Shown: positions 17,469 through 25,524 of the stretch, piece after piece | Position numbering within the stretch: position 1 is the stretch's first letter | Layout: each line of letters opens with the position of its first letter | NCBI RefSeq assembly: GCF_900110835.1 | Contig: NZ_FOJG01000001.1 | Location: 2,759,499-2,823,498, forward strand | DNA: 64,000 nt | Direction: 5' to 3' | From: Chitinophaga arvensicola | GTDB lineage: Bacteria; Bacteroidota; Bacteroidia; Chitinophagales; Chitinophagaceae | The notes under the pieces: generated by a model | What the model was told of the DNA's origin: nothing | Database searches by the model: none | What the model saw: only the letters and a program-made list of their open reading frames with translations | Made by a program: the position numbers and the translations under genes

Positions 17469-17972
17469 TTACCGGGTAAGGGTATCGATCAGGGCGGCAT
17501 GTTCGGGATAGGCCGCCTGCAGGGGAGCTTTTTCGGCCAGTTCGAAATCGGCAAAATCAAATCCGGGCGCCACGGTGCAGCCGCTGAGGGCGTAGCCGCC
17601 GGGCACTTCCACGCGGGAGGCAAACCAGTTGCCTGCTGTTATGATCACCTGTAAACTTTCACCACCGGCAATATCGCGTCCCAGTTTATGCACCAGCAGG
17701 TTTCCGCCAGGCGCAATCTCGTAAATGGTAAGTGTCTGGCCATCATAGAAATGCCATATTTCATCGGCTGCAATGCGGTGAAAAGCCGAGAATTCCCCTT
17801 CTTCCAGTAAAAAATAAATGCAGGTAGACGCATTGCGGTTGCCGCCCATGCCTGCCGGCAGTGTGGTCATATCCAATACCCACTCTGAACGGTAAGTTTC
17901 CCGGAAAGCACCGCCTTCCACATGTGATTGCAGTTTCAGTTGTTCACGCCAATAGGCCGCAGTATGTTGCAT
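17469..17972 (-). CDS. DUF985 (cupin_5) family protein
   Basis: 167 residues, a single double-stranded beta-helix (cupin) domain. The family opening AAYWREQLKLQSHVEGGAFRETYRS and the core signature STCIYFLLEEGEFSAFHRIAADEIWHFYDG are both present. The DUF985 hallmark ending with GYALSGCTVAPGFDFADFELA is also seen. Some members bind sugars or act as small-molecule sensors, but there is no established reaction for most. It is cytoplasmic, with no signal peptide. It probably forms a short operon with the DUF4230 gene. Confidence 0.88.
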   Translation of the reverse strand: MQHTAAYWREQLKLQSHVEGGAFRETYRSEWVLDMTTLPAGMGGNRNASTCIYFLLEEGEFSAFHRIAADEIWHFYDGQTLTIYEIAPGGNLLVHKLGRDIAGGESLQVIITAGNWFASRVEVPGGYALSGCTVAPGFDFADFELAEKAPLQAAYPEHAALIDTLTR

Positions 17973-18062
17973 AGTATGCCTGTTATGAATAGTAAGTTAA
18001 ACAAAAAGTCGGGTTATTGCACATTTTTCGTGTAGGGGTCGGGGCTACATTTCCGTGCCAAT

Positions 18063-18088
18063 AAAAAAAGGGGGCTGGCAAAGCCCCC
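18063..18088 (-). terminator. Terminator of the AraC-family gene
   Basis: On the minus strand a 7-bp stem (GGGGGCT/AGCCCCC, arms 18070-18076 and 18082-18088, 5-nt loop) is followed by T7. It lies 37 bp past the AraC-type gene stop. Confidence 0.88.
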
Positions 18089-18124
18089 AATGAACAGGTT
18101 TTATTTGTAAAAAAGCGTTGCTGC

Positions 18125-18961
18125 TTAACTGGCTACTGCTACCTGATGCAGGTTATTCACCTGCATATGTGCAATAGTACCGACATTGGCAAAATACGAT
18201 GGTGCCTGGTGATTGAAGAGGAGATAATCCTTTATAAACATCGCCTGGTTATAAAACGGTGTAGCTGCCACGGGTGTTTGCCACTCCGGCAGGTTTAACT
18301 GGCGAAGCGCGCTCAGTGCTGTTTTATAACGGATCATCCGGGCATAGAGCTGTGGCGGAATGCCTACAATGGTGCTGAAAATGCGTTCCAGGGTAGGGCG
18401 TGAAATACCATAACGGGTCGTTAACGCTTCCATGCTCACATTGCCCTGCATGATCAACAGGTAGTCGGCGATGTTATCCACTTCACGGAGGTTATCCGGC
18501 TGCAGCGCAAGGGCCTGCAGGCAAGCGGTATCCAGCAGCGGTTCCACCTGTTGTGGTGCCTGTTCCAGGCGTAAGGCGGTAAATAACTCCTGCCAGATAG
18601 ATGGCGTATCCAGTAACAGGTTGCGGTAATAATTGGTGAAATGACCGGCATCCATCCCCAGCAGGCGATAGGCGCCATAAGCGTTCAGTTGTACCACCGC
18701 TACTTTTACCGGTCCCTGTACCTGCAACTGGCAGGCGCAGGTAAGATGGCCGAGTACTGCGGCTTCCGGTAAAGTAAATGCTTTATGATTTACCGGTTTG
18801 ATCTCCGCTTTTCCTTCCAGGATAAATACCAGGTATTGATCGCCGAGGGCAAAGAGGTTCTGAGGCAGTTGTATGATACCACGGGTATCATCTTCCCAGT
18901 AATAGTATTGCTTTACAAATGGACGCAAAGCATCCGCGGGATGATAGATATGGAAGTTCAT
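18125..18961 (-). CDS. AraC family transcriptional regulator
   Basis: 278 residues. The N-terminal half (about 1-155) matches the effector domain of the AraC proteins that begin YxPxxxLxPFVxxYYYWE (DUF6597-like), with the typical LPQNLFALGDQYLVFIL. The C-terminal half carries the two helix-turn-helix units: NVSMEALTTRYGISRPTLERIF near 175-196 is the first recognition helix, followed by VGIPPQLYARMIRYKTAL. The second half of the HTH region is shorter and more divergent than in XylS/AraC, with FYNQAMFIKDYLLFNHQAPSYF in place of the usual motif. The target is unknown and the neighbours give no clue. Confidence 0.88.
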   Translation of the reverse strand: MNFHIYHPADALRPFVKQYYYWEDDTRGIIQLPQNLFALGDQYLVFILEGKAEIKPVNHKAFTLPEAAVLGHLTCACQLQVQGPVKVAVVQLNAYGAYRLLGMDAGHFTNYYRNLLLDTPSIWQELFTALRLEQAPQQVEPLLDTACLQALALQPDNLREVDNIADYLLIMQGNVSMEALTTRYGISRPTLERIFSTIVGIPPQLYARMIRYKTALSALRQLNLPEWQTPVAATPFYNQAMFIKDYLLFNHQAPSYFANVGTIAHMQVNNLHQVAVAS

Positions 18962-19174
18962 AGGTACAATAATGTGGTGTTAAGGATATCGCTATCGCTG
19001 CAGATCACACCATACGCTAAGTGGCGATGTTATTGTAAATATATGTTAAATGTTTTATATTATGAAAAATATATTTGAAGAGTGGGGAAGGGACTGATTC
19101 TCAGTTGATCTGAATGGTGACATCATCCAGTAAACCGGTTTTGCAGCCGGTTGGGCATTGCTTGTTTTACCTGT

Positions 19175-19921
19175 TTACCTCACCGTATGTAATAAATCGC
19201 TGGCAGCTATCCTGCTGATATGCCCTTCCTGATCGCCGATCACCAACTGTTGATTACGCGCCGCATTGGTTTCTACCAGTTGCTGCATGGCAATTTTTAA
19301 TCCGTGCATAATTTTCCGGGAGAGTGTTCCAAGAGCATGATCCTGTGTAGTTTTCCATAGTTGCGTGTCCGCATGCTGAGGGAGCGCTTCCCATACATCG
19401 CCGGTATGCTCACCGGTGCCTAACATGATTTCACGGGGTTGTGTATTCCGGTTGTCAACTATCATCCAATGATCACAAAGGGAAGTATAGAGATGCATCA
19501 GGTTATGAAGTCCCCGGCTATACCTCCGTCGGATTACCTCGTGGGGAATGTGATGGCCACCCTGCTGCACGCGCTGGGATACCCGTTGCTGCGCCATCTC
19601 CGGAGAGTCCAGCCAGAAAAAGAGGAGAGACACCGTATAGCCGATGGCTTTGGCTTTTTCAATCAGTGAAACATAACTTCTGGTGGCTAAGGTGGTTTCG
19701 AAAGCAAAATCCACTTTCGCCTGCATCAGTTCTTTTATCCGTTTTAGCATGAGCCGGCCGGCGGGTAAGGCCATGCTTCCGGGGTTAAAGGGAGACAGGC
19801 CCGCAGCGATAATATCTGCATTTACAAACTCTTTGCAGTCCAGTATTCCCGGGAGTAAGGTGAAACTGGCAGTGGTTTTTCCCGCGCCATTACAGCCGGC
19901 AATGATATAAAGATTAGGCAT
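19175..19921 (-). CDS. Zeta-toxin-like P-loop kinase
   Basis: 248 residues from ATG 19921; an earlier in-frame ATG at 19948 would add nine. Walker A is GCNGAGKTT at 9-17. FVNADIIAAGLSP and FAFETTLATRSYVSLI are the substrate-binding and catalytic region of zeta/AAA ATPases that phosphorylate UDP-N-acetylglucosamine in toxin members. RRRYSRGLHNL is the conserved arginine block. No small epsilon-type antitoxin gene is adjacent: 96 bp upstream are mostly a terminator. Solitary chromosomal zeta-family proteins are frequent in Bacteroidota, so a housekeeping kinase is as likely as a toxin. Confidence 0.82.
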   Translation of the reverse strand: MPNLYIIAGCNGAGKTTASFTLLPGILDCKEFVNADIIAAGLSPFNPGSMALPAGRLMLKRIKELMQAKVDFAFETTLATRSYVSLIEKAKAIGYTVSLLFFWLDSPEMAQQRVSQRVQQGGHHIPHEVIRRRYSRGLHNLMHLYTSLCDHWMIVDNRNTQPREIMLGTGEHTGDVWEALPQHADTQLWKTTQDHALGTLSRKIMHGLKIAMQQLVETNAARNQQLVIGDQEGHISRIAASDLLHTVR

Positions 19922-19985
19922 CCTCAAAGATGTTGTAAATATCATCATCGCTTGTAAAACAACCTACCTTTTCATCCGTATTAAC

Positions 19986-20028
19986 AAAAAACGCTGCAGA
20001 TTCCGGAAAGGAACCTGCAGCGTTTTTT
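19986..20028 (-). terminator. Terminator of the S9 peptidase gene
   Basis: Arms AACGCTGCAG (19990-19999) and CTGCAGCGTT (20015-20024) form a 10-bp stem with A- and T-runs on both flanks, so it may work in both directions. It lies just past the stop of the minus-strand S9 peptidase gene. Confidence 0.85.
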
Positions 20029-20044
20029 GTTATTGTAGTATTAT

Positions 20045-22888
20045 TTACTGTTGCAGATCCCAGCCCCAGTTAATGCCTTTTTCTGTAGCAGGCACGCCAC
20101 TTTCCAGCCATTGTGGTGCGGGTGCTCCTTTCAGGAAATGGTCGAAGAACTGTTGCTCTCTGCGTTGAATATCTTTGCGGTTCTGACGTTGCATCAGGTT
20201 ATGCGCTTCGTTGTTGTAGTTGAGCAACCAAACGGGCTTGCCTAAACGACGTAAACCGGTAAACATTTCAATGCCCTGGTACCAGGGAACGGCGCCATCT
20301 GCATCGTTCGACATAATTGCTACCGGTGTATTTACACGGGGAAGATTGAACAACGGAGAATTTTCGATGTACAGCTCAGGTTTCTCCCATAAGGTAGCAC
20401 CAATGCGGCTCTGGGAATGCTCGTACTGAAACTGTCTGTTCATACCACTTTCCCAGCGGATACCACCGTAGGCACTGGTCATATTGGCCACCGGCGCTCC
20501 TGCCCATGCTGCTTTGAAAAGATTGGTCTGTGTGATCAGGTAGGCTACCTGGTAGCCGCCCCAGCTCTGTCCCTGGATCCCCATATTTTTACCATCAGCC
20601 CAGGGCTTTTTTGCCAGGTCTTCTGCGGCGCTCACGATATAATCGTAGGCGCTTTTACCCGGATAGCCATTTTCATAGCTGATGTCCGGTGCAAACACGA
20701 GGTAACCACGGCTTACAAAGAAGGAAATATTCAGACGGGAAGGTGTAGGCGCCGGCGCCTGGTAGCTATACAGTCCATCGGTTAATTTCTCGTAGAAATA
20801 AAAGATCACCGGGTACTGTCTGGTGCTGTCGAAATTTTCCGGTTTATAGAGGATACCTTCTGCCGGTTTGCCGCTGAAAGTAGTCCATTTGTACAACGAT
20901 GCAGTGCCCCAGTTGTACTGTTGCTGCTGTGGATTGGTATGACTGATCTGTGTGGCTTTTGCAATGTCATCTCCCGAAAAAACATCCGGAGAGAGTTCAT
21001 AACGGCTTCGGGTATACGTAAATACACGGGCATCTTTTGCCTGTTGCAGATCTGTGTAGGAGTATGGTCCGAGTACCGTTTGCTTCAGTGTGGCTTTGCC
21101 ACTTTTACGGGGCAGTTCCAGGGTATAGAAACCATTGTATTTGGTGCTGTCCTGGAATGCGGTTAACGTAAGCACATCACCGGGCAGGAAGAATTTCTGC
21201 TCCGGGTTGAGACGTACGTAACGTAAGCGGGTGCGTTCTTTGCGACCCACGCCCTGCGTGATATTCACTGGCGCGGTTTTACCGGAAGGATCGGCCTGCC
21301 AGATATCGTAACGGTCGTAAATGTAGATGGCGTTATCATCTTTCATCCAGCCTGCGAATCCATAGGCTTCGGGTACATCCGGATGATCATCTTCCTCATC
21401 ATACACTTTGGTGGGAATACCTTTGCTGATGTTAACGATCGTACCGGTGGCGTTGCTATAGCTGAACCACTCGCGGTTGGCGAGGTCGTACCAGATCGTA
21501 TATTTCCCGTTGGGGGAGATGTAAAAATTACCGTCGAGCTTTTCTTTGATCTTTTTTCTCGTACCATCGTTCACGTTAACGAGGTATCCTGTTTTCAGGG
21601 TGCGGCCTACCCATTGCATGGGAATGCGTTCGCCTTTATCCGTATAGCCGAGGGCGTAAGTACTGTTGCCTTCCGCTGCCGTGATCACGGTTTCGAGATC
21701 TTTGTCACTCAGCTGGATCACGCGTTTGCCGGCGGGATAATACACAGCGGCATAACTTCTTTTCAATTCTTTATCTGCATTTTTTAATTGCATGGGTTGC
21801 AGATAATCATCTTTATAGTTCCATATATCTACTTTGGCTACTTCAAAATCCACGATGTTGGTATCTTTCACCGGGAGAATGGGAGCAGTGCCGAAGAATA
21901 CGCGTTGTCCGTCTTTGCTGAAATAAATCAGGCTGTTGGGACTGATACTCCAGTTGGCCGGGATACCGCTGGTATTTTTATCTGCTACTTCATAAGCGCT
22001 GTCCTGTCCGGCTTTGAAGTAATACAAACGATAGAACTGCTGCAATGCTTTGGAAGAATCGCGGGTACCAAAGTAAGCCGCCTGTTCTCCTTTTTCATCG
22101 AATGCAAACTGTTTGTAGTCGCTGTTACCATTGCTCAGTGCCGTGGCTTTTCTGCCGGCGGTGTGCCAGAGTATAACGCCGTTGCGGGAAAGAGAGTCTT
22201 TCTTATCTGCTTTGGTTTCTATGAGCAGTTGATTGCCTGGTTTACTGAACGTAAATTCGGTCACATTTTTTATCGTATCCTGTGTGCCGCTTTGTAACTG
22301 ACGGATCACAAGCAGGCCGCTTTCTGTGCCGGCGGCAGGTGTTTTATCATCGTCTGCACGATCCTCGTCGGCTGCGGGTTTGGCCACCTTGCCGGTTTTT
22401 GTTTTAGCGCTGTCGGCTGCTGGTTTTTCGAGCAGATAAGCCAGCAATCCGCTACCTTTTTCGGGTGTTTTAAAAGATTTTACACCTGGAAATTTCAGAA
22501 TGCCGGGTTGTCCCAGTGTGATGATGGCCAGGGAATCCTTGGGCATCTCAGCGGCTTTCTTCTTTTTAATTTTTGCCTCGCGGGTATCTTTAAAAAGTGG
22601 TTTGATGCTGGCGATCACATAGCGGGAATCTTCCGTAATAACCGGGCTGCTGCCGCGTGGAATGGTGGTAGATTGTCCTGTTTTACGATCATAAATTACC
22701 AGGCTGGCATCGCCTTCCTGCGGCATTACTGCATACACTATCCACTGTCCGTTGTTACTGATCAGTTTAGTGCCGATGCTTTGCCAGCTGTCGTAAACAC
22801 TGTGGTCCAGCGGCTTTTTGGCAGGCTGTTGTGCATAGGTAAAAAGGGTTGATCCCAGGAGGGACATCCCTAATAAAACTTTTCTCAT
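20045..22888 (-). CDS. Secreted S9 family prolyl-oligopeptidase-type peptidase
   Basis: 947 residues from ATG 22888, where a signal peptide begins (MRKVLLGMSLLGSTLFTYAQQ); a start 10 codons earlier lacks that shape. A long N-terminal propeller precedes a C-terminal alpha/beta hydrolase. Seen catalytic residues: Ser775 in GQSWGGYQ, Asp in NDADGAVPW, and His in NNEAHNL. This is the dipeptidyl/acylaminoacyl peptidase branch of S9 with a Bacteroidota-specific long form. It contains a charged low-complexity insert (AKTKTGKVAKPAADEDRADDD, about residues 160-185) inside the propeller. It likely digests peptides in the periplasm. Confidence 0.9.
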   Translation of the reverse strand: MRKVLLGMSLLGSTLFTYAQQPAKKPLDHSVYDSWQSIGTKLISNNGQWIVYAVMPQEGDASLVIYDRKTGQSTTIPRGSSPVITEDSRYVIASIKPLFKDTREAKIKKKKAAEMPKDSLAIITLGQPGILKFPGVKSFKTPEKGSGLLAYLLEKPAADSAKTKTGKVAKPAADEDRADDDKTPAAGTESGLLVIRQLQSGTQDTIKNVTEFTFSKPGNQLLIETKADKKDSLSRNGVILWHTAGRKATALSNGNSDYKQFAFDEKGEQAAYFGTRDSSKALQQFYRLYYFKAGQDSAYEVADKNTSGIPANWSISPNSLIYFSKDGQRVFFGTAPILPVKDTNIVDFEVAKVDIWNYKDDYLQPMQLKNADKELKRSYAAVYYPAGKRVIQLSDKDLETVITAAEGNSTYALGYTDKGERIPMQWVGRTLKTGYLVNVNDGTRKKIKEKLDGNFYISPNGKYTIWYDLANREWFSYSNATGTIVNISKGIPTKVYDEEDDHPDVPEAYGFAGWMKDDNAIYIYDRYDIWQADPSGKTAPVNITQGVGRKERTRLRYVRLNPEQKFFLPGDVLTLTAFQDSTKYNGFYTLELPRKSGKATLKQTVLGPYSYTDLQQAKDARVFTYTRSRYELSPDVFSGDDIAKATQISHTNPQQQQYNWGTASLYKWTTFSGKPAEGILYKPENFDSTRQYPVIFYFYEKLTDGLYSYQAPAPTPSRLNISFFVSRGYLVFAPDISYENGYPGKSAYDYIVSAAEDLAKKPWADGKNMGIQGQSWGGYQVAYLITQTNLFKAAWAGAPVANMTSAYGGIRWESGMNRQFQYEHSQSRIGATLWEKPELYIENSPLFNLPRVNTPVAIMSNDADGAVPWYQGIEMFTGLRRLGKPVWLLNYNNEAHNLMQRQNRKDIQRREQQFFDHFLKGAPAPQWLESGVPATEKGINWGWDLQQ

Positions 22889-22948
22889 AAGCGCTAAAAT
22901 AATAATTCCGGCGCCCAAGTTACGAATAAATGAGGATGAGCGGCCGGG

Positions 22949-23824
22949 CTATGCCACTGCTTTGCCCCTGGCCACACGCAGCATCTGCAATCCTACGGAG
23001 AGGATAATACAGCCTAATCCGGCGTAGAAGGCATTGTTCAGGAACTTGTTTTCATGGAACAGTGCAAATGCCAGGATGATACTGTATACAGGTTCCAGGT
23101 TGTAACAGAGATTGACGGTAAACGGAGAGATCTTCTTGAGTGCGCTCATACTCAGCAAATACATCAGGATGGTGCAGAACCAGGCCAGTATGAACAGGTA
23201 CCCCAGGTCCATGGAAGACGGCAGGAGAGAGGCTACCGGGAAGAAATAAATATACAGTGGCATCAGTGCGGTGAGCACCAGGAAGCCGCTGGATAGTTCA
23301 TAAAACGTAATGGTGTAAGTATCGAAACGTTTGATGAGCCGTTTGTTGAAAACGGTAAACAGCGCGGCAAACATAGCGGAAATAATACCCAGGATAATGC
23401 CGGTACGGTACTGGGTATCAAAGTGGAAGATAAGCAGTATCCCCAGCAGGGTGAGCATACTGAGGAGCATTTCGGCCACATCAAAGCGGCGCCGGTTGAT
23501 CAGCGGATCAAAGATAGCAGTGAACAGGCTGGTCAGTGAAAAACAGACCACACCGATGGATACATTGGAATATTTGATACTGCCATAGAAGAATAACCAG
23601 TGCAGCATTACGATAACGCCGGTGCTGCCGATAGGCAGAATATCTTTCCAGGGCAGCTTTTTGAAGGTACCCCGCAGGCGGAATAAAATGTAGAGTGTAA
23701 CGGAGGTGATCAGTAACCGGTACCACACCAGTAATCCTTCGTTGAGAGAAATTACCTTACCAAGTATGCCTGTAAATCCAGCCAGAAATACGGAGAGATG
23801 TAACTGGAGAAATGCTTTCTTCAT
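22949..23824 (-). CDS. EamA/DMT family transporter
   Basis: 291 residues with about ten predicted transmembrane helices in two EamA repeats of five. The first repeat begins with FLQLHLSVFLAGFTGILGKVI and contains LLVWYRLLITSVTLYILF. The second begins after LGIISAMFAALFTVFNKRLI. These match the drug/metabolite transporter superfamily. The substrate is not predictable; relatives export amino acids or metabolites. A long inverted repeat lies in the short gap before its start codon. Confidence 0.9.
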   Translation of the reverse strand: MKKAFLQLHLSVFLAGFTGILGKVISLNEGLLVWYRLLITSVTLYILFRLRGTFKKLPWKDILPIGSTGVIVMLHWLFFYGSIKYSNVSIGVVCFSLTSLFTAIFDPLINRRRFDVAEMLLSMLTLLGILLIFHFDTQYRTGIILGIISAMFAALFTVFNKRLIKRFDTYTITFYELSSGFLVLTALMPLYIYFFPVASLLPSSMDLGYLFILAWFCTILMYLLSMSALKKISPFTVNLCYNLEPVYSIILAFALFHENKFLNNAFYAGLGCIILSVGLQMLRVARGKAVA

Positions 23825-23838
23825 GTTCCGTTAAATGT

Positions 23839-23884
23839 ATTTAGGGACCTGTTTCATTTGAATGAAATGAGCAGGTCCCTAAAT
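23839..23884. repeat. Long nested inverted repeat between glycosyltransferase and EamA gene
   Basis: Perfect 13-bp arms (23839-23851 and 23872-23884, ATTTAGGGACCTG and its complement) enclose a second 7-bp palindrome (TTTCATT at 23852-23858, AATGAAA at 23861-23867). No T-run follows on either strand, so it is not a standard terminator. It would sit in the 5' leader of the EamA gene and 24 bp past the glycosyltransferase stop. Confidence 0.8.
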
Positions 23885-23907
23885 GCTATGCGATGTGAAA
23901 TGATATA

Positions 23908-24687
23908 TTAGTTCTGTACCCTTCCTTTATAATTCCGGAAGAGGCTTTGCCATTGTATTTTAAGTACTCCGAGAATACCTTCTTTTACAATGCCTTTGCT
24001 CATTTTGGAATAGCCTTCTTTCCTGTCTTTGAAGGTAATGGGTACTTCTTTTATGGTAAAGCCGAGCTTCCACGCAGTGAATTTCATTTCAATCTGGAAA
24101 GCGTAGCCTACAAACTGTATCTGGTCCAGGTTAATGGCTTCGAGTACGGTATTGCGGTAGCATACAAATCCTGCGGTCGGGTCTTTTACGGGCATCCAGG
24201 TGATCATGCCTACATAAATGGAGGCGCCATAAGATAATACAGCACGGTCCCAGGGCCAGTTTTCGGTTTTACCGCCTTTTACATAGCGGGAACCTACGGA
24301 TACATCTGCTCCGTCTTTGGCGCAGGCGGCATACAGGCGGGGCAGATCTTTCGGATTGTGTGAAAAATCGGCGTCCATTTCAATGATATACTGATAGCCT
24401 CTGGCCAGCGCCCATTTGAAACCATGGATATAAGCGGTGCCCAGACCTTGTTTGCCGGATCTTTCTTCCAGGAATAATTCGTTGGGATGTTGCTGTTGTA
24501 ATGATTTTACAATCGCACCGGTACCGTCGGGTGATCCGTCATCCACGATGAGGACATGAAAATTCTCCTGTAAGGAAAATACAGCGTCAATGATGTTCCG
24601 GATGTTATCCTTTTCATTGTACGTAGGAATGATGACAAGCTTTTCCAATTCAGCAGATGATGTTTTTGGACTGCGAAAATAGTTCAA
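23908..24687 (-). CDS. Polyprenol monophosphomannose synthase-like glycosyltransferase (GT2)
   Basis: 259 residues, GT-A fold, GT2 family. Seen: LVIIPTYNEKDNIRNII near residues 17-33, VLIVDDGSPDGTG near 45-57, the metal-binding EMDADFSHNPKDLP near 95-110, and VGSRYVKGG, all diagnostic of dolichol/polyprenol-phosphate mannose synthases (DPM1-like). EVPITFKDRKEGYSKMS closes the domain. There is no C-terminal membrane domain, so this is the short, soluble DPM1 type. It transfers a hexose from a nucleotide sugar to polyprenyl phosphate at the inner membrane, feeding glycan or protein mannosylation. Confidence 0.9.
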   Translation of the reverse strand: MNYFRSPKTSSAELEKLVIIPTYNEKDNIRNIIDAVFSLQENFHVLIVDDGSPDGTGAIVKSLQQQHPNELFLEERSGKQGLGTAYIHGFKWALARGYQYIIEMDADFSHNPKDLPRLYAACAKDGADVSVGSRYVKGGKTENWPWDRAVLSYGASIYVGMITWMPVKDPTAGFVCYRNTVLEAINLDQIQFVGYAFQIEMKFTAWKLGFTIKEVPITFKDRKEGYSKMSKGIVKEGILGVLKIQWQSLFRNYKGRVQN

Positions 24688-24720
24688 TTTCGGCGCAAGA
24701 TATGACGTTCCCCGATAACA

Positions 24721-25494
24721 TTACATTTTTTTTAACATCATATTATGGAAGATCTCAGTCAGTTTCTGTTTGGTATTAAGCGGAAAATCCGCTTTCATCA
24801 TCCAGTCGTAATACTGAGGTTCTGCCTTTAGCACGTCTCTTACCGGACGGCCTTTATATTTACCAAAGTTAAATACTTCCTGTCCGCCCTGCATCACGAG
24901 GCGGCGTGCAAAGTCGATATAATCTTCTTCCCGGGTAAAATCGGCCAGGGAATCAATATCCTGTTGCAGCTGTTCGTAGCGGCCCAGCTGGGCTTCCAGG
25001 ATCTCGTAGGTAGCCAGGGCGTCTGCTTCTGCGCTGTGGGCATTTTCCAGCAACTTATCGCAGTAGAATTTATAGGCGGCGCCGAGGGTACGTTTCTCCA
25101 TCAGGTGGAAAATCCGTTGTACGTCTACGAATTTGCGTTTAGATACATCAAATTCAATATCTGCCCGGAGAAATTCTTCAACCAGCAACGGAATATCGAA
25201 GCGGTTGGAGTTGTATCCGGCCAGGTCGCAATTGTCCATGAACTGTTTGAGTTCGTGGGCAGCCTGTTTGAAGGTAGGGGCATCTTTTACATCCTCGTCC
25301 TTAATACCATGAATTGCTGTTGATCCTGCAGGGATCGGCATTCCCGGGTTAATACGTTTCACTTTGGACTGTGTGCTCTTGTCCGGAAACACTTTAATGA
25401 TAGCAATTTCAATGATACGATCGGTGGCCACGTTGGTACCGGTGGTTTCCAGATCGATTACGGCCAGGGGCCTTTTGAGGAGCAAAGAAGGCAT
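24721..25494 (-). CDS. DEDDh 3'-5' exonuclease, DnaQ-like
   Basis: 257 residues. The exonuclease domain spans about 8-175: ExoI AVIDLETTGTNV (Asp/Glu ligands, residues 11-22), ExoII LAGYNSNRFDIPLL, and ExoIII HSAEADALATYEI with the catalytic His and last Asp. A C-terminal extension (about 205-250) has FNFGKYKGRPVRDVLKAEPQYYDWMM, the small DUF3820/QRW-like motif that often follows bacterial DnaQ-type exonucleases. It acts on DNA or RNA 3' ends; whether it proofreads for a polymerase is not shown. 30 bp separate it from the mpl gene upstream. Confidence 0.92.
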   Translation of the reverse strand: MPSLLLKRPLAVIDLETTGTNVATDRIIEIAIIKVFPDKSTQSKVKRINPGMPIPAGSTAIHGIKDEDVKDAPTFKQAAHELKQFMDNCDLAGYNSNRFDIPLLVEEFLRADIEFDVSKRKFVDVQRIFHLMEKRTLGAAYKFYCDKLLENAHSAEADALATYEILEAQLGRYEQLQQDIDSLADFTREEDYIDFARRLVMQGGQEVFNFGKYKGRPVRDVLKAEPQYYDWMMKADFPLNTKQKLTEIFHNMMLKKM

Positions 25495-25524
25495 TATATT
25501 AAATTTAGAAATTTTTCAATTTGT

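Noticed and set aside
19101..19166. A short minus-strand coding-like tail with CPTGC and LLDDVTIQIN, resembling a RiPP core or a broken gene end
   Set aside because: Only 21 codons before an in-frame stop, no start codon and no ribosome-binding site; chance is the simpler explanation.
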